In this document: piece by piece, positions 62,215 to 64,000 of the stretch
Position numbering within the stretch: position 1 is the first letter of the stretch
How the letters are laid out: the number at the start of each line of letters is the position of its first letter
Source: Alitta virens
Lineage: Eukaryota; Annelida; Polychaeta; Phyllodocida; Nereididae
NCBI GenBank assembly: GCA_932294295.1
Contig: OW028584.1
Coordinates: 35,659,969-35,723,968, forward strand
Length of the DNA: 64,000 bases
Direction of reading: 5' to 3'
Program-made: the position numbers and the translations under genes
Notes under the pieces: generated by a model
What the model was told of the DNA's origin: nothing
The model's input: only the letters and a program-made list of their open reading frames with translations
The model's database searches: none

Positions 62215-62828
62215 AACGAGCTTTTCATTTAATGTCACTGGTGTATCATCTGTTTCATTTCACATCAGCCTCCAAAGTCCTTAAGCAGTTAAGTGCAGAA
62301 ACCTTGATATTTGGAGATTCCCTAAGTTTCTTTTTAACCTCTTTACGCACATAAACATATTTTAAGTTTCACAAAACACTTCAATAAGCAATTGATTTTG
62401 CCCATCCTGCACCTTAAGTTTACCCACAAGTTCAAGCAATTGTCTGGAATATTGTCTGACAGTCTCATTGGACTTCTGTACACGCTCATATAATACACTC
62501 TTCAGTTGTGCATCAGTCCTTTTTCCCCAAAGTGATCCTGCAAAATGTTGAAAACATTTTCGACAGTGTCTTTCTGATCCTCTTCTGCAAATCTAGCTTC
62601 TTCTCGTGCAACACCTTCTAAGTGGCCCAATATAAAATGTACTTGCTCATCTTTTGGCACAGTACTTAAAATTGATTTTACATCTTCAACCCGATCATCT
62701 ACATTACTATTGTCTTTACCCGAAAATCTGTTAAGTTTCCTGGGCTGTGTCAAACGAACTGACATCTTCCGTGACAATTGTTGCTCCAGTTGGGTGACCT
62801 TTGCCCGTAGATCTTCCAGTTCTGCCAT
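62215..62828 (-). pseudogene. gag-like remnant with two frame breaks
   Basis: Opens with ATG at 62828 and a short coiled coil (MAELEDLRAKVTQLEQQL), followed by capsid-like RFSGKD, HFILGHLEG and ILQDHFGEK. The frame is broken near 62515, after GEK; recognisable sequence (QYSRQLLELVGKLK) continues in another frame. It shifts again near 62362. Truncated after about 200 residues. Non-functional as it stands; whether the first shift is programmed cannot be told. Confidence 0.7.
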
Positions 62829-63560
62829 GTTGTCTATGGTACCACTACCCTAAAAAGCATGGGCTTTTTAAGCAAGTTAGGAATGATGACTCTCTAATAA
62901 TAATGTATGTTTGGTAATGTTATGATATGTGAATGTTTGGTAATGTTATGATATATTACTGTATAAAGGTATAATGAATTATATGAATGTGTAGTGTAAA
63001 ATGTCACAATCATGCTTGTTTTGACTAGCTGAGCAGGTGCTCTTGTTGGGCTAGGTTTGACCTTTATGGTGACTCCTATTAAAGACAATAGGGCCAAGTA
63101 GTCAAAAGGGTTAATGGGAATAGTCACAACAAGGGGGTAAGACTATGGGGGTCAGCCAGAGGTCTGCATCCCTCTGGACAATGGTCAGTTGGCACCATTG
63201 TTCTACTCTTGGGTATTGTGTGCCTCTGAGCTGACCAAAGTTAATGTGTTTGAGAATGCTGGTGTGGGGCAAAAATCACTAGGGGAGGGTTAGAAAATGC
63301 CTGACAAAAAGCAACTGGGGAAGTTGTGGAAAGTGGAGATTGTGATTAAATGTGTTCAAACGTGTGCGTTATAATTGGCCAAGAGCCATGGACCCATTGT
63401 GGTGTGGTTGGAGAGATGGGAGGAGTTGATAAATTATTCTAGCTATAAATGAATAAACATCTGGGAAGAGAGGCATCTTTTAGTTCAGCCAATCGGACCA
63501 GTCTGACTTTGTTATACACTTTTATGGAACCATGAGATCTAGGACACTGGGTACAAACTG
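62829..63560 (-). other. retroelement leader region
   Basis: Between primer site and gag start. Includes a direct repeat TTTGGTAATGTTATGATAT (62909-62954). No coding signal. Confidence 0.5.
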
Positions 63561-63578
63561 ATCCCACTCCTGACACCA
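63561..63578 (-). other. primer-binding site, tRNA-Leu type
   Basis: The minus strand reads TGGTGTCAGGAGTGGGAT, complementary to the 3' end (with CCA) of animal tRNA-Leu(CAG) apart from one position as I recall that tRNA. It stands 2 bp after the LTR end, as expected. Confidence 0.7.
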
Positions 63579-63674
63579 AATGTAACCAGTGAAAACACTA
63601 CTCGGTTATAGTTTGCAACATAACTTTTTTTATACCATCAGTGTGACAAGCGAAACAAAGGACAAAAAGGGCAA

Positions 63675-64000
63675 TGGTACTGACAATCGCCTCTTATCAT
63701 CTTCCATCATAAATCTTCTTATCTCTTGGTACTGACAATCGCCTCTTATCATCTTCCATCATAAATCTTCTTATATCTTGGTACTGACAATTGTCTTTTA
63801 TCATCTTCCTTCATAAATCTTCTTATCTCTTGGTACTGACAATTGCCTCTTATCATCTTCCATCATAAATCTTCTTATATCTTGGTACTAACCATTGTCT
63901 CTTATCAATCTTCCATCATAAATCTTCTTATCTCTTGGTACTGACAAACGCCTCTTATCATCTTCCATCATAAATCTTCTTATCTCTTGGTACTGACAAT
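63675..64000 (-). repeat. 52-bp tandem repeat inside the LTR
   Basis: About 6.3 units starting TGGTACTGACAAT, then GCCTCTTATCATCTTCC and ATAAATCTTCTTAT, running past the right edge. Units differ at a few sites. LTR tandem arrays often lie in U3. Confidence 0.92.

Larger units (their letters stand above)
62190..64000 (-). mobile_element. LTR retrotransposon, 5' portion (Ty3/Gypsy-like)
   Basis: On the minus strand: LTR (64000 to 63581, cut by the window) ending in CA, two bases, a primer-binding site, a leader of about 730 bp, and a gag-like frame from 62828. Element sequence fades out near 62190, beside a SINE B. The rest of gag, pol and the 3' LTR are missing here. The gag segment follows the RFSG..VKSIL..FILGHLEG pattern of Gypsy-type capsid proteins. 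Confidence 0.72.

Noticed and set aside
1..64000. CRISPR array or prokaryotic operon
   Set aside because: Tandem repeats here lack unique spacers, and genes are intron-split; this is eukaryotic DNA.

Overview
The window looks like animal nuclear DNA. It is AT-rich, genes are split into small GT-AG exons, introns are long and full of repeats, and there are tRNA-derived SINEs, DNA transposons, a LINE tail and an LTR retrotransposon. LDL-receptor class A (LDLa) exons, EB/EGF-like exons, a rhodopsin-type GPCR and a THAP9/P-type transposase together suggest an invertebrate, perhaps a deuterostome such as an echinoderm. That placement is a guess; nothing seen fixes the species.

Layout. (1) 1-5991, minus strand: seven exons of a modular extracellular protein. 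Read 5' to 3' they are three LDLa-type exons, three single EB/EGF-like exons and one long exon with four EB-like repeats that runs off the left edge. Every complete exon is symmetrical phase 1-1. A signal-peptide-like exon at 46737-46836, same strand and phase, may be the first exon, which would give an intron of about 40.7 kb. (2) 9378-13247, plus strand: a 3,870-bp P-superfamily transposon with identical 27-bp terminal inverted repeats, a perfect 8-bp target duplication and an unbroken three-exon THAP transposase of about 901 residues. (3) 13.3-46.7 kb: mostly repeats. These include two tRNA-SINE families, a 1.1-kb inverted duplication around 21-25 kb, 23-bp and 24-bp tandem arrays, a MITE with an 8-bp duplication, a LINE tail and several microsatellites. 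There is also a possible RFX-type promoter element at 25.4 kb and an array of AGGTCA half-sites at 29.7 kb. (4) 47-56 kb: repeats, microsatellites and a 1.3-kb TTAA-flanked element whose long inverted ends carry CRE, ETS and YY1-like motifs. (5) 56.8-57.7 kb, plus: a class A GPCR broken by one in-frame TGA. (6) 58.5 kb: two perfect CArG boxes 31 bp apart. (7) 59.3-61.0 kb, minus: a three-exon predicted secreted protein of about 377 residues in no family I recognise. (8) 62.2-64.0 kb, minus: the 5' part of an LTR retrotransposon, with LTR, tRNA-Leu-type primer site, leader and a frameshifted gag remnant.

The standout item is the apparently intact P-type transposon. The genes do not form an obvious pathway: two encode predicted extracellular proteins, one a receptor, and the rest are mobile elements. 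Splice sites and family calls were made by eye, with no database search.
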